Below are positions 1 to 9,256 of a stretch of 64,000 nucleotides of DNA, one piece after another (within the stretch, counting starts at the first letter, position 1; each line of letters begins with the position of its first letter). This DNA comes from Bacteroides sp. MSB163. Its GTDB lineage: Bacteria; Bacteroidota; Bacteroidia; Bacteroidales; Bacteroidaceae. Position numbers and translations under genes: made by a program. The stretch spans positions 3,216,001-3,280,000 of the forward strand of contig NZ_CP143867.1 in the NCBI RefSeq assembly GCF_036416795.1, read 5' to 3'. The notes below the pieces were generated by a model, which was not told where the DNA came from, did not search any database, and saw only the letters and a program-made list of their open reading frames with translations.

Positions 1-2
1 CA

Positions 3-1868
3 GAGTTTACCCCCACTGAACGTGCCGTTTTGTTCCGTTTTACTTTCCCTGAGAACGAGAATTCATATGTTGTAGTAGATGCTTTTGATAAAGGCTCTTA
101 TATTAAGATCATTCCTGAGCAGAATAAGATAATCGGATACACCACCCGTAACAGCGGTGGAGTTCCTGATAACTTCAAGAACTATTTCGTTGTAGAATTT
201 GATAAGCCTTTCAGTTATCAGGCTTCTGTTGCTGACGGTGCTTTGGTTGAAAACCAGAGTGAACAAACAGCAGGACATGCGGGAGCCATCATCGGTTTCA
301 AAACCCGTAAGGGAGAAATTGTACATGCCCGTGTGGCTTCTTCCTTTATCAGTTTTGAGCAAGCAGACAGAAATCTGAAAGAGCTGGGGAGTGACAGTTT
401 TGAAACTTTGGTTCAGAAAGGACAAGATGCCTGGAATCAGGTATTGGGAAAAATAGAAGTGGATGGAGGTAACCTTGATCAGTATCGCACTTTCTATTCC
501 TGCTTGTACCGTTCAGTACTCTTCCCGCGTGCTTTCTTTGAGTTTGACGAGGCTGGAAATCCAGTTCACTACAGTCCTTATAATGGAGAAGTTTTGCCCG
601 GATATATGTATACTGATACAGGCTTTTGGGATACTTTCCGTTGTCTGTTCCCTTTCCTCAACCTGATGTACCCTTCAGTAAACAAACAGATACAGGAAGG
701 TCTTATCAATACGTATAAGGAAAGTGGCTTCTTCCCCGAATGGGCAAGTCCGGGACATCGCGGTTGTATGATCGGTAATAACTCCGCTTCTGTACTTGCC
801 GACGCTTATCTGAAAGGTGTTAAAGTGGATGATGTAACTACCTTGTACGAAGGTCTTATCCACGGAACAAAGAATGTGCATCCGGAAGTTTCTTCTACCG
901 GTCGCCTCGGTTATGAATACTATAATGAATTGGGATATGTTCCTTACGATGTGAAAATCAATGAGAACACTGCCCGCACTTTGGAATATGCCTATGACGA
1001 CTGGTGCATCTACCGGATGGCAAAAGCCCTGAACCGTCCGAAGAAGGAACTGAAGCTTTTTGCTGACCGTGCTATGAATTATAAAAATGTGTTCGATAAG
1101 GAAAGCCTGTTGATGCGTGGACGCAATAAGGATGGACAGTTCCAGGCTCCTTTCTCACCCTTGAAGTGGGGAGATGCCTTTACGGAAGGAAACAGCTGGC
1201 ATTATTCCTGGTCTGTATTCCACGATCCTCAAGGTTTGATTGATCTGATGGGTGGTGAAAAAGTCTTTGTTGAAATGTTGGACTCGGTATTTATCGTTCC
1301 TCCTTTATTCGATGACAGCTACTATGGCCAGGTAATCCATGAAATACGTGAGATGACGGTGATGAATATGGGTAATTATGCTCATGGCAACCAACCGATA
1401 CAGCACATGATTTACATGTATAATTATGCCGGTCAGCCCTGGAAAGCTCAGTATTGGTTGCGTCAGGTGATGAATCGCATGTACACGCCCGGTCCTGACG
1501 GCTATTGTGGAGATGAAGATAACGGGCAGACTTCTGCCTGGTATGTATTCTCGGCATTAGGTTTCTATCCCGTTTGTCCGGGAACCGATGAGTATGTCTT
1601 GGGTGCTCCCTTGTTTAAAAAAGCAACGCTTCATTTTGAAAATGGTAATTCATTGGTGATCGATGCTGCTAATAATAGTTCTGAAAATATGTACATCGAA
1701 TCGCTTCGCTTGGATGGAAACACGTATACGAAGAATTATCTGAAGCATGGAGATCTGCTAAAGGGCGGTGTCTTGAAATTTGATATGGGTAGCAAACCTA
1801 ATTTACAACGAGGAACACAGGCGGAAGATTACCCGTATTCTTTCTCCAATGAAATAAAAAAGAAATAA
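3..1868 (+). CDS. GH92 family alpha-mannosidase, 5' truncated by window edge
   Basis: The frame is already open at base 3 and reads through typical GH92 N-terminal beta-domain sequence, so the real start lies upstream; the TTG at 30 is only an internal Leu codon. GH92 enzymes are Ca-dependent exo-alpha-mannosidases that invert configuration and trim mannose from N-glycans or mannans. Visible family blocks are GFWDTFR, the GHRGCMIGNNSAS block, FTEGNSWHYSW containing the probable general acid Glu (codon 1185), YAHGNQPIQHM, and GDEDNGQTSAW with the probable base Asp. Known GH92 enzymes are mostly periplasmic; the signal peptide is out of view. It is less like the other three GH92 proteins here than two of those are to each other. 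A strong terminator follows, so it belongs to a unit separate from PUL A. Confidence 0.93.
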   Translation, partial: EFTPTERAVLFRFTFPENENSYVVVDAFDKGSYIKIIPEQNKIIGYTTRNSGGVPDNFKNYFVVEFDKPFSYQASVADGALVENQSEQTAGHAGAIIGFKTRKGEIVHARVASSFISFEQADRNLKELGSDSFETLVQKGQDAWNQVLGKIEVDGGNLDQYRTFYSCLYRSVLFPRAFFEFDEAGNPVHYSPYNGEVLPGYMYTDTGFWDTFRCLFPFLNLMYPSVNKQIQEGLINTYKESGFFPEWASPGHRGCMIGNNSASVLADAYLKGVKVDDVTTLYEGLIHGTKNVHPEVSSTGRLGYEYYNELGYVPYDVKINENTARTLEYAYDDWCIYRMAKALNRPKKELKLFADRAMNYKNVFDKESLLMRGRNKDGQFQAPFSPLKWGDAFTEGNSWHYSWSVFHDPQGLIDLMGGEKVFVEMLDSVFIVPPLFDDSYYGQVIHEIREMTVMNMGNYAHGNQPIQHMIYMYNYAGQPWKAQYWLRQVMNRMYTPGPDGYCGDEDNGQTSAWYVFSALGFYPVCPGTDEYVLGAPLFKKATLHFENGNSLVIDAANNSSENMYIESLRLDGNTYTKNYLKHGDLLKGGVLKFDMGSKPNLQRGTQAEDYPYSFSNEIKKK

Positions 1869-1895
1869 AAAACTGAAGTTAATAATGTAAAGAAG

Positions 1896-1927
1896 AAGGG
1901 AATAGGAAATAAAACTATTCCCTTTTT
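1896..1927 (+). terminator. intrinsic terminator after GH92
   Basis: A perfect 10-bp stem (AAGGGAATAG at 1896-1905 with CTATTCCCTT at 1915-1924) is followed by more T. It ends the upstream GH92 unit and separates it from the SusC gene at 2059. Confidence 0.8.
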
Positions 1928-2058
1928 CATTTAATGAAAAAAAATATCATTTTGTAGTAAGTGTATTTTTTATAGTCGTTGTTTTATATATGACGACCAG
2001 GAAATAGAATCTCCCGGCCGATTAAAATTAACCAATGTGTAACCTTTAAACTTTGTTT

Positions 2059-5000
2059 ATGAACAACAATCATGCTTTTCAAAGTTCGAAATTTCTACGA
2101 GCTTTATTAGTCTTGTTCTTCATGACTGTATCCGTTCAGTGGACCTTTGCCCAACTGAATTTGAATGTCTCTCGTACGACGTTAGGTACAGTTATCGAAC
2201 AGATCAAATCTCAATCTAAGTATCAATTTTTCTATGACGACAAGCTCGCTACTATGGCAGTGGAGAATGTCAAAGTGAAGAACGCATCTATAGAAGATGC
2301 CTTGAATGCTATCTTGAAAGGAAAAAACATTTCTTTTAAAGTAGAAGATAATATTGTTTATCTTTCAGAGAAGTCTGCTGCACCGCAAGAAGGTAATCAG
2401 CAAGGTAAAGAACGGACCATTACCGGACAGGTATCGGATGATATGGGACCTCTTATCGGTGTGAATGTATTAATAAAGGGTACAAGCATTGGGTGTATCA
2501 CTGACCTTGATGGTAACTTTACGCTGACTACTACTGAGGCAAATCCGGTGGTACAGTTCTCCTATGTGGGTTACAAGCCACAGGAGGTTGCAGCCAAAGG
2601 ACAGAATGCTATCAATGTGATGTTGGAAACTGACTCACAACTGATAGAAGAGGTGGTGGTAACTGCTTTGGGTATCAAGCGTGCAGAAAAAGCACTGAGT
2701 TATAATGTAACTCAAGTAAATGCAGAGTCAGCTTTAGCAGTGAAGGATGCGAACTTTATCAATTCTTTGAATGGTAAGGTTGCCGGTTTGAATATCAATG
2801 CTTCTTCTTCAGGTGTCGGTGGTGCAAGTAAAGTAGTGATGCGTGGTTCCAGAGGAATTGAACAGTCTTCAAATGCACTTTATGTAATTGACGGTATCCC
2901 TATGTATAGTCTAAGTTCTGCCGGTGGTTCAAGTGAGTTTGACTCACAAGGTACTACTGAGGCTATTGCCGATATTAATCCGGAAGATATTGAATCGATG
3001 TCTGTGTTGTCAGGTGCTGCCGCTGCCGCTTTGTATGGTAGTAACGCTTCCAATGGTGCTATTGTTATCACGACTAAGAAAGGTGCAGCAGGACGTGTTT
3101 CTTTAACAGTATCTAGTAATACTGAGATGTTGAATCCTTTTGTGATGCCCAAATTTCAGGATTGGTATGGTACGTCAGGTACTGACGGAAGCTGGGGAAC
3201 CCGCTTAAATTCCAGCAATCGTTATGGCTATGATCCAAAAAGTGATTATTTCCAGACTGGTATTATTGGGACGGAAACTTTTTCGCTATCTACCGGTTCA
3301 GAGCATAATCAAACTTACTTATCAGCTGCTGCTGTAAATTCTCGTGGTATTGTCCCTAATAATAAATATGAACGTTATAACTTTACATTCCGTAATACGA
3401 CTCAACTCCTGAACGATAAGATGACGTTGGATGTAGGTGCGCAATACATTATGCAGAAAGACCGTAATATGACTAATCAAGGTATTTATGCCAATCCTGT
3501 AGCTTCTGCTTATTTATTCCCACGTGGCAACGATTGGGAAGAATATAAGATGTTTGAACGCTATGATCCAGTTCGTAAATTATATACGCAATATTGGCCA
3601 CAGGGTGGTGGTTCATATCGTTTGCAGAATCCTTATTGGATTAACTATCGTAATTTGCGTGAGAACGATAAAGATCGTTATATGTTGAGTGCATCTTTGT
3701 CCTATGATATTTTGGATTGGTTGAATATTGCCGGACGTGTGCGTATTGACAATTCATTGAATAATTATACTCAGAAATATTATGCATCAACTGAACCGAC
3801 TATTGCTGAAGGTTCTGAAAATGGTTATTATGGTGTAACGAATACACGTGATAAACAAACATATGCAGACTTTTTGATTAATATTAATAAACGTTTTGGT
3901 GAAGATTGGTCGTTGACAGCTAATATTGGTGCTTCTTATTCAGATACTCGTTCAGAAGCGATGGGTGTGAAAGGCCCTATTCCAGCTGATGGCTTGGCTA
4001 ACTATTTTTCAATAACTCAGTTGGACAAGCAGACCACCAAGCGTGAGGAAACTGGTTATCGTGAACAAACGCAGTCTGTTTTCGCTTCTGCGGAGGTTGG
4101 CTATAGAAATACTTATTATCTGACATTGACAGGACGTAATGACTGGCCTTCACAACTGGCAGGTCCAAAGTCTGTACAGAAGTCTTTCTTCTATCCTTCA
4201 GTGGGTGCTTCAGTTCTTTTGTCTGAGATATTAACTTTGCCGGAAAGTATTTCATATCTTAAGCTGCGTGCTTCATGGGCATCGGTAGGTTTGCCATTCA
4301 AGCGTTTCTTGGCTTATCCTACTTTTGAATGGGATAGCTCAACAGGTAAGTATAGTACAAAGTCAGCTTATCCTTTGTATGATTTGAAACCCGAACGTAC
4401 TGACTCTTGGGAAGTCGGTCTTACAGTTCGTTTCCTGAAGAACTTTAACTTAGATGTTTCATTCTATAATACTAAAACTTATAATCAGACTATGGACACC
4501 CAAGAATTACCTACCGGAGGTTATAGTACTTTCTATGCGCAGACTGGTAATGTACGTAATCGTGGTGTTGAGCTTTCTTTGGGTTATAAGAATACTTGGA
4601 ATAAATTTACTTGGAACACCAATTATACATTCAGTGCCAATAAAAACAAGATACTTAGTTTGATTGACGGGTATGTACATCCGGTGACAGGTGAAGTAAT
4701 TTCTAAGACACAACTGGATATGAAAGGATTGTCGAATGCTCACTTTATTTTGAAAGAAGGTGGTTCCTTGGGCGATCTCTATTCTATGTCCGATTTGAAG
4801 CGTGATGCCAATAATAATATCTATGTGGATGCTGACGGTTCTGTTAAGACAGAGAGTTTGAAAGAAGGAATAAAGCTTGGCTCTGTATTTCCTAAAGCTA
4901 ATATGGCATGGCGCAATGATTTTCAATATAAGAACTTTGGTTTTGGTTTCTTGCTGACGGCTCGTTTGGGTGGCATTGTTTATTCGGCTACACAAGCTAC

Positions 5001-5388
5001 TCTTGATGCTAATGGGGTATCTGAAGCTTCGGCTATAGCACGTGACAATGGTGGTGTAATCATCAATGGGGGAGATGTAGTTAGTGCGGAAAAGTGGTAC
5101 ACAGCGATAGGTGGCGATAGCGGTATTCCGCAAATGTATACTTATAGTGCCACTAACTTACGTTTGCAAGAAGCATCTATTAGTTATACTATTCCCAGAG
5201 CTAAATTGAAGAATGTGATGGATATTACCCTTTCTTTGGTAGGACGCAATTTGTGGATGATTTATAGTAAGGCTCCTTTCGATCCAGAGGCTGTGGCTTC
5301 CACAAGTAATAACTATTATCAGGGTGTAGATTACTTTATGATGCCAAGCTTGCGTAGCGTGGGATTCAATTTGAAACTTAAATTCTAA
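2059..5388 (+). CDS. SusC-like TonB-dependent transporter with STN domain (PUL A)
   Basis: Outer-membrane beta-barrel that imports oligosaccharides with its SusD lid, powered by TonB. I start at ATG 2059; the in-frame TTG six bases earlier is unlikely. The order is signal peptide (1-31), an STN domain (about 33-104) of the type that contacts FecR anti-sigma factors, a carboxypeptidase-regulatory-like beta domain (about 119-191), a TonB box region (EEVVVTALG near 197), plug domain, then barrel ending in an aromatic/hydrophobic strand (NLKLKF). The protein is 1109 residues, normal for the STN subclass. It is clearly paralogous to the SusC at 18717: both carry VVVTALGIKRAEKALSYNV and a near-identical plug. 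It is followed 13 bp later by its SusD. Substrate is inferred as N-glycan from the downstream GH18 and GH92 genes. The STN domain predicts ECF sigma control. Confidence 0.95.
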   Translation: MNNNHAFQSSKFLRALLVLFFMTVSVQWTFAQLNLNVSRTTLGTVIEQIKSQSKYQFFYDDKLATMAVENVKVKNASIEDALNAILKGKNISFKVEDNIVYLSEKSAAPQEGNQQGKERTITGQVSDDMGPLIGVNVLIKGTSIGCITDLDGNFTLTTTEANPVVQFSYVGYKPQEVAAKGQNAINVMLETDSQLIEEVVVTALGIKRAEKALSYNVTQVNAESALAVKDANFINSLNGKVAGLNINASSSGVGGASKVVMRGSRGIEQSSNALYVIDGIPMYSLSSAGGSSEFDSQGTTEAIADINPEDIESMSVLSGAAAAALYGSNASNGAIVITTKKGAAGRVSLTVSSNTEMLNPFVMPKFQDWYGTSGTDGSWGTRLNSSNRYGYDPKSDYFQTGIIGTETFSLSTGSEHNQTYLSAAAVNSRGIVPNNKYERYNFTFRNTTQLLNDKMTLDVGAQYIMQKDRNMTNQGIYANPVASAYLFPRGNDWEEYKMFERYDPVRKLYTQYWPQGGGSYRLQNPYWINYRNLRENDKDRYMLSASLSYDILDWLNIAGRVRIDNSLNNYTQKYYASTEPTIAEGSENGYYGVTNTRDKQTYADFLININKRFGEDWSLTANIGASYSDTRSEAMGVKGPIPADGLANYFSITQLDKQTTKREETGYREQTQSVFASAEVGYRNTYYLTLTGRNDWPSQLAGPKSVQKSFFYPSVGASVLLSEILTLPESISYLKLRASWASVGLPFKRFLAYPTFEWDSSTGKYSTKSAYPLYDLKPERTDSWEVGLTVRFLKNFNLDVSFYNTKTYNQTMDTQELPTGGYSTFYAQTGNVRNRGVELSLGYKNTWNKFTWNTNYTFSANKNKILSLIDGYVHPVTGEVISKTQLDMKGLSNAHFILKEGGSLGDLYSMSDLKRDANNNIYVDADGSVKTESLKEGIKLGSVFPKANMAWRNDFQYKNFGFGFLLTARLGGIVYSATQATLDANGVSEASAIARDNGGVIINGGDVVSAEKWYTAIGGDSGIPQMYTYSATNLRLQEASISYTIPRAKLKNVMDITLSLVGRNLWMIYSKAPFDPEAVASTSNNYYQGVDYFMMPSLRSVGFNLKLKF

Positions 5389-5401
5389 AAGATTGAAAAG
5401 T

Positions 5402-7024
5402 ATGAAAATAAATAGTACAATAGCAAAAATCATGGCTGCGGGAGCAATATTGTTCGGTAGTGTGGCTTGTACAGGAGATTATATAGACTATAACAAGAAT
5501 CCGCATGAACCGGATTTGGATCAGATGTTGCCAGACGATTACTTGTTTAGTGCACTTCTGTTGAATATGCAGGATGTGATGATGCCTGAACAGGAAAACT
5601 TTTCTCAGTATGTGGATTGTTTAATGCCTGGCGGATTTTCCGGTTATGTTGCAGACTCTAACTTAGGTACCGGCTGGTCGGGGCGTTTTGCTACTTATAA
5701 TCCGTCTGAGGCTTGGCTGAGAATACCTTTTGCGGATTTTTATGATAAATTCTATCCCAATTACTTTCAGTTGAAAGAGCAATGTGAGGATGAAGTATAT
5801 CTCTCATTGGCAGAGTTATACCGCATTTGCACTATGTTGCGCGTGACTGATACGTATGGTCCGATACCTTATTCTCAGGTGGGTGTTAACAATGCCTTAA
5901 AATCGGGCTACGATTCTCAGGAACAAGTTTATAAGAAAATGTTTGAAGATTTGGATAACATTATAGATGTACTTACTACTTATTCTGCTCAGAATTTCAA
6001 TCCCAGTGGTGATCGTATTTATGGTGGTAATACCAAAGCATGGGCTAAGTTTGCTAATTCTGTGAAACTTCGTATGGCTATGCGTATTGTATATGTTAAC
6101 GAGAGTCTGGCAAAGCAAAAAGCTGAAGAAGCAGTTAATTCGGAAATCGGTGTAATGACTGTAAGTACGGATGGTGCTTACCATAAAGTTGTGGATCACA
6201 ATCCATGGGAACGTTTCATGCCAAACTGGGGTGATGCTCGTATTTCTGCTGATTTGGTTTGTTACATGAATGGTTATAGTGATCCTCGTCGTGAAGTTTA
6301 TTATGATAAGTCTACGTTTGCTACGAAAGGAGCTTATAAAGGTACGGAAGACTATGTTGGTCTGCGTCGTGGTATCAGACAGGGACAGTATAATTCATGG
6401 TCTCAAGGTTATTCTTGTATGAAGGTGACGGTGAGTGATAATATGCTTATCTTCCCAGCTTCAGAAGTCACTTTCTTACGGGCAGAAGGTGCTCTTCGTG
6501 GGTGGAATATGGGTGGAACGGCTAAAGCACTGTATGAAGAAGCTGTTAGTCTTTCTTTTGATGAGCGTGGTGTTTCAGGTGCTTCTGCTTATCTGACTAA
6601 TTCTACAGGATTACCAACTGTCTACAAAGACCCGTTAAAGGGTGAGGATGGGCAGAAATATGATTACTCAGGCTCTACTAATTCTACGATAACTGTTGCT
6701 TGGGATGATGCGGCAGATTTTGAAACGAAGCTGGAAAGAATCATTACTCAGAAGTGGATTGCTATTTTCCCGAGCACTATGGAAGCATGGTCGGAATATC
6801 GTCGTACAGGATATCCTAAGTTGATGCCTGCGATGCACAATCTAAGTGACGGGGTAGTGGATGATGCTGAGGGAGCACGCCGTTTATCTTATCCTGCTGA
6901 TGAGTATCGTGAGAATGGCGAAAATCTCGATGCCGCTGTTTCTGCACTTACTAAGGAATCAAGTAATAAGAAAGGTGATACAATGGCAACCCGAATCTGG
7001 TGGGATTGTAAGCCTGCTAAATAA
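5402..7024 (+). CDS. SusD-like glycan-binding lipoprotein (PUL A)
   Basis: Surface lipoprotein that caps the SusC barrel and binds the incoming glycan. Start ATG 5402 gives a clean lipoprotein signal with lipobox GSVAC (Cys23) followed by TGDYIDYN, the usual SusD N-terminus; the TTG at 5393 is rejected. The 540-residue length and TPR-like helical organization match the SusD/RagB family. Near the C-terminus is the block QKWIAIFPSTMEAWSEYRRT, shared with the SusD at 22088 (QKWIALFPNGQEAWTEWRRT). It ends in WWDCKPAK, again like its paralogue (WWDCKR). It sits between SusC and a GH18-like binding protein, so a role in N-glycan capture is inferred from context. Confidence 0.93.
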   Translation: MKINSTIAKIMAAGAILFGSVACTGDYIDYNKNPHEPDLDQMLPDDYLFSALLLNMQDVMMPEQENFSQYVDCLMPGGFSGYVADSNLGTGWSGRFATYNPSEAWLRIPFADFYDKFYPNYFQLKEQCEDEVYLSLAELYRICTMLRVTDTYGPIPYSQVGVNNALKSGYDSQEQVYKKMFEDLDNIIDVLTTYSAQNFNPSGDRIYGGNTKAWAKFANSVKLRMAMRIVYVNESLAKQKAEEAVNSEIGVMTVSTDGAYHKVVDHNPWERFMPNWGDARISADLVCYMNGYSDPRREVYYDKSTFATKGAYKGTEDYVGLRRGIRQGQYNSWSQGYSCMKVTVSDNMLIFPASEVTFLRAEGALRGWNMGGTAKALYEEAVSLSFDERGVSGASAYLTNSTGLPTVYKDPLKGEDGQKYDYSGSTNSTITVAWDDAADFETKLERIITQKWIAIFPSTMEAWSEYRRTGYPKLMPAMHNLSDGVVDDAEGARRLSYPADEYRENGENLDAAVSALTKESSNKKGDTMATRIWWDCKPAK

Positions 7025-7049
7025 TTACTCAAAATAATCATTGAATAGT

Positions 7050-8063
7050 ATGAAAAGAAATAAAAGTAATAAGATATTTGGAGCGTTGCTTCCCATATTG
7101 ACCATGGCTTTGTTGGTATCATGTACTGATGTTGAAAGTATCGATATCAATCGCCCGGGACTCGAAGAACAGAGTCCGGAACTTTATGCCAAATATTTGG
7201 AGAACTTGAATGCATATAAAAGTTCTGACGACCATAAGGTGGCATACGCTTGGTTTGACAATAGTGTAAAAGCACCTTACAGTCGTGCTCATCACATTTC
7301 GGATATTCCCGACAGCTTGGATGTTGTTTCGATGATGTATCCGGCGGATTTGGCTGAATTTGAGTTAGCGGATATGGCTACTGTACGTAGAAAAGGTACA
7401 AAAGTGGTTTTTACAATCAGTTTTGACCGCATACAGAAAGAATATACAGATAAAGTGAAAGAGGGGGTAGAGACAGGTACTTTTAGTGTTTATTTGAAGG
7501 CAGAAGTAGATAGGCTGATAAGTTATGAATCTTCTTTTGACGGTATAATTGCAGAATACAAAGGAAAAAATCCTATTTATATGTCTGCGGCTGATAAGGA
7601 AGAGGCCAAGGCGAATCAGGATATTTTTTGGGGAACTGTTATGGCCTGGAAACAAGCCAATACAAATAAGTTGTTAACTTTTCAGGGCTATCCGGAGAAT
7701 CTGATAGGGCAATCTGTACTGTCAGAATGCCGTCATATCATTCTGGCAACGGATGACGTAGATGCTGTTGAGGAATTATCGGTAGTTGCACGTAAGGCTA
7801 TGCTTTCGGCTGGTACCCCGACAGATCGTTTTGTTGTGGCGGTTTCGACTATCTCTATGGATGCTGCCGACACCAAAACTGGATTTTATGAAAAGGCAAG
7901 AGCTATTAAAGAAGCTGCTTATTGGATTACGGAACCCTCTGCTGACTATACCAGAGCTGGTATTGCGATATACAACATTCAGAATGATTATTATAATGCT
8001 GATGCTATATATCCATGTGTGAAAGAGGCTATTAATATTATGAATCCTTCTCCTCGTAAATAA
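7050..8063 (+). CDS. GH18-like lipoprotein lacking catalytic acids, likely surface glycan-binding protein
   Basis: Lipoprotein of 337 residues (start ATG 7050; lipobox LLVSC, Cys25, then TDVESIDIN). It shares its N-terminal plan with the GH18 protein at 23734: the CTDVE start, VAYAWFDN versus VAFGWFSN, and SDIPDSLDVVSM versus SSVPDSMDIISM. The GH18 catalytic signature DGxDxDxE is replaced here by DGIIAEYK (residues 164-171), so all three key acids after DG are lost and hydrolysis is not expected. Known high-mannose N-glycan PULs of Bacteroides carry such a GH18-fold protein as a binding protein beside a true endoglycosidase; the active GH18 here is two genes downstream. Binding role is inference. 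Confidence 0.8.
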   Translation: MKRNKSNKIFGALLPILTMALLVSCTDVESIDINRPGLEEQSPELYAKYLENLNAYKSSDDHKVAYAWFDNSVKAPYSRAHHISDIPDSLDVVSMMYPADLAEFELADMATVRRKGTKVVFTISFDRIQKEYTDKVKEGVETGTFSVYLKAEVDRLISYESSFDGIIAEYKGKNPIYMSAADKEEAKANQDIFWGTVMAWKQANTNKLLTFQGYPENLIGQSVLSECRHIILATDDVDAVEELSVVARKAMLSAGTPTDRFVVAVSTISMDAADTKTGFYEKARAIKEAAYWITEPSADYTRAGIAIYNIQNDYYNADAIYPCVKEAINIMNPSPRK

Positions 8064-8075
8064 AAGAATAATATT

Positions 8076-9221
8076 ATGAAACTGAAAAATTTATATTTAG
8101 TATCAATAGCATTATTGGCTGGGATGTTTGCAGCTTGCAGCGATGATACTGAGAATTTCGATAACCGTGTGTATATAAGCACTTCTGTCAAGGCCAGCAC
8201 TGTATTGCTGAAGACAGAAACAGCGGAAGGTCAATTCCAATTGGCTTTGGCTAAACCTGAAGAAAAAGATATAAACGTGTCTTTAAAGGCCGATATGTCT
8301 TTGGTTGAAATGTATAATGCCGTTTATTATGATAAGGCTCAGAGTCTGCCGGTGGAATACTATTCTTTAGAGAATACAGAACTTGTTATTCCGGCAGGTA
8401 CTGTTACCTCGGAGGCTGTAATGGTAAAATTCAAGAATCTGTTAAGTTTGGATAGTGAACAGGTATATGTATTGCCCGTAACCATTGAACAGGCAGGCAT
8501 TGATGTTTTACAAAGTGCACGTACCATGTATTATGTCTTGAAGGGTGCCGCATTGATAAATGTGGTGGGTAATATTACCAAAAATTCTATTCATGTAGAT
8601 TGGAAGAGGCCGGAAGTGGCTAATAATCTGAGACAAATGACAGCTGAAGCACTGATTCGTGTCAGCAAGTTCGACAAGATGCTTACGACGATTATGGGCA
8701 TTGAAGGAAAATTCCTGATACGTATTGGAGATGCCGGCATTCCGCAGAATCAGTTGCAGATTGCTAATCCGGATCACAACGTAACCTCTGCCGACCTGTC
8801 TATTCCTACGGGAGAGTGGGTACATATTGCTGTAACATATGATGCGGATGCCAAGAAGATGATAGTTTATATTAATGGTAAGAATAAACTGGAAGATACG
8901 GTAGATGCTGGTGCTGTAAACTGGGGGCAAACCATGACAGATGAAGGCAATGGTTTTTGGATTGGTCATTCTTATAACCGTGACCGTTGGTTGGAAGGTG
9001 AAATTTCAGAATGTCGCATCTGGAACAAAGTATTGACTGCGGACGAAATCAATGCTAAAAACCATTTTTATTTGGTGGAACCGGATTCGGAAGGACTGGT
9101 GGCTTACTGGAAGTTTGATGAAGGAACAGGTCAGACAGTTACTGATTATACAGGTAACGGAAATAATGGGATGGCTCTAGACCCGATTTCCTGGGTTGAA
9201 GTGGCATTGCCTGAGAAATAA
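8076..9221 (+). CDS. DUF1735 plus LamG-like (concanavalin-fold) surface lipoprotein (PUL A)
   Basis: Lipoprotein (lipobox MFAAC, Cys21, followed by SDD, a Bacteroides surface-export type acidic tail). An N-terminal beta-sandwich of DUF1735 type covers roughly residues 25-155. A LamG/concanavalin-like jelly roll follows, with the hallmark blocks GEWVHIAVTYD, VYINGKNK and GEISECRIWNKVLTADEI and the C-terminal GLVAYWKFDEGTGQ. No catalytic residues are apparent. It is the positional and sequence counterpart of the protein at 24886. Probably a cell-surface glycan-binding protein that helps the SusCD pair and the GH18 enzyme; no activity should be assumed. Confidence 0.85.
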   Translation: MKLKNLYLVSIALLAGMFAACSDDTENFDNRVYISTSVKASTVLLKTETAEGQFQLALAKPEEKDINVSLKADMSLVEMYNAVYYDKAQSLPVEYYSLENTELVIPAGTVTSEAVMVKFKNLLSLDSEQVYVLPVTIEQAGIDVLQSARTMYYVLKGAALINVVGNITKNSIHVDWKRPEVANNLRQMTAEALIRVSKFDKMLTTIMGIEGKFLIRIGDAGIPQNQLQIANPDHNVTSADLSIPTGEWVHIAVTYDADAKKMIVYINGKNKLEDTVDAGAVNWGQTMTDEGNGFWIGHSYNRDRWLEGEISECRIWNKVLTADEINAKNHFYLVEPDSEGLVAYWKFDEGTGQTVTDYTGNGNNGMALDPISWVEVALPEK

Positions 9222-9256
9222 ATCATTTTCTTTAAATAAAAAAACAGATGCTTATT

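Noticed and set aside
4507..5133. 208-residue open frame antisense to SusC
   Set aside because: Fully within the SusC barrel region, with Cys/Ile/Arg-rich composition typical of a shadow frame.
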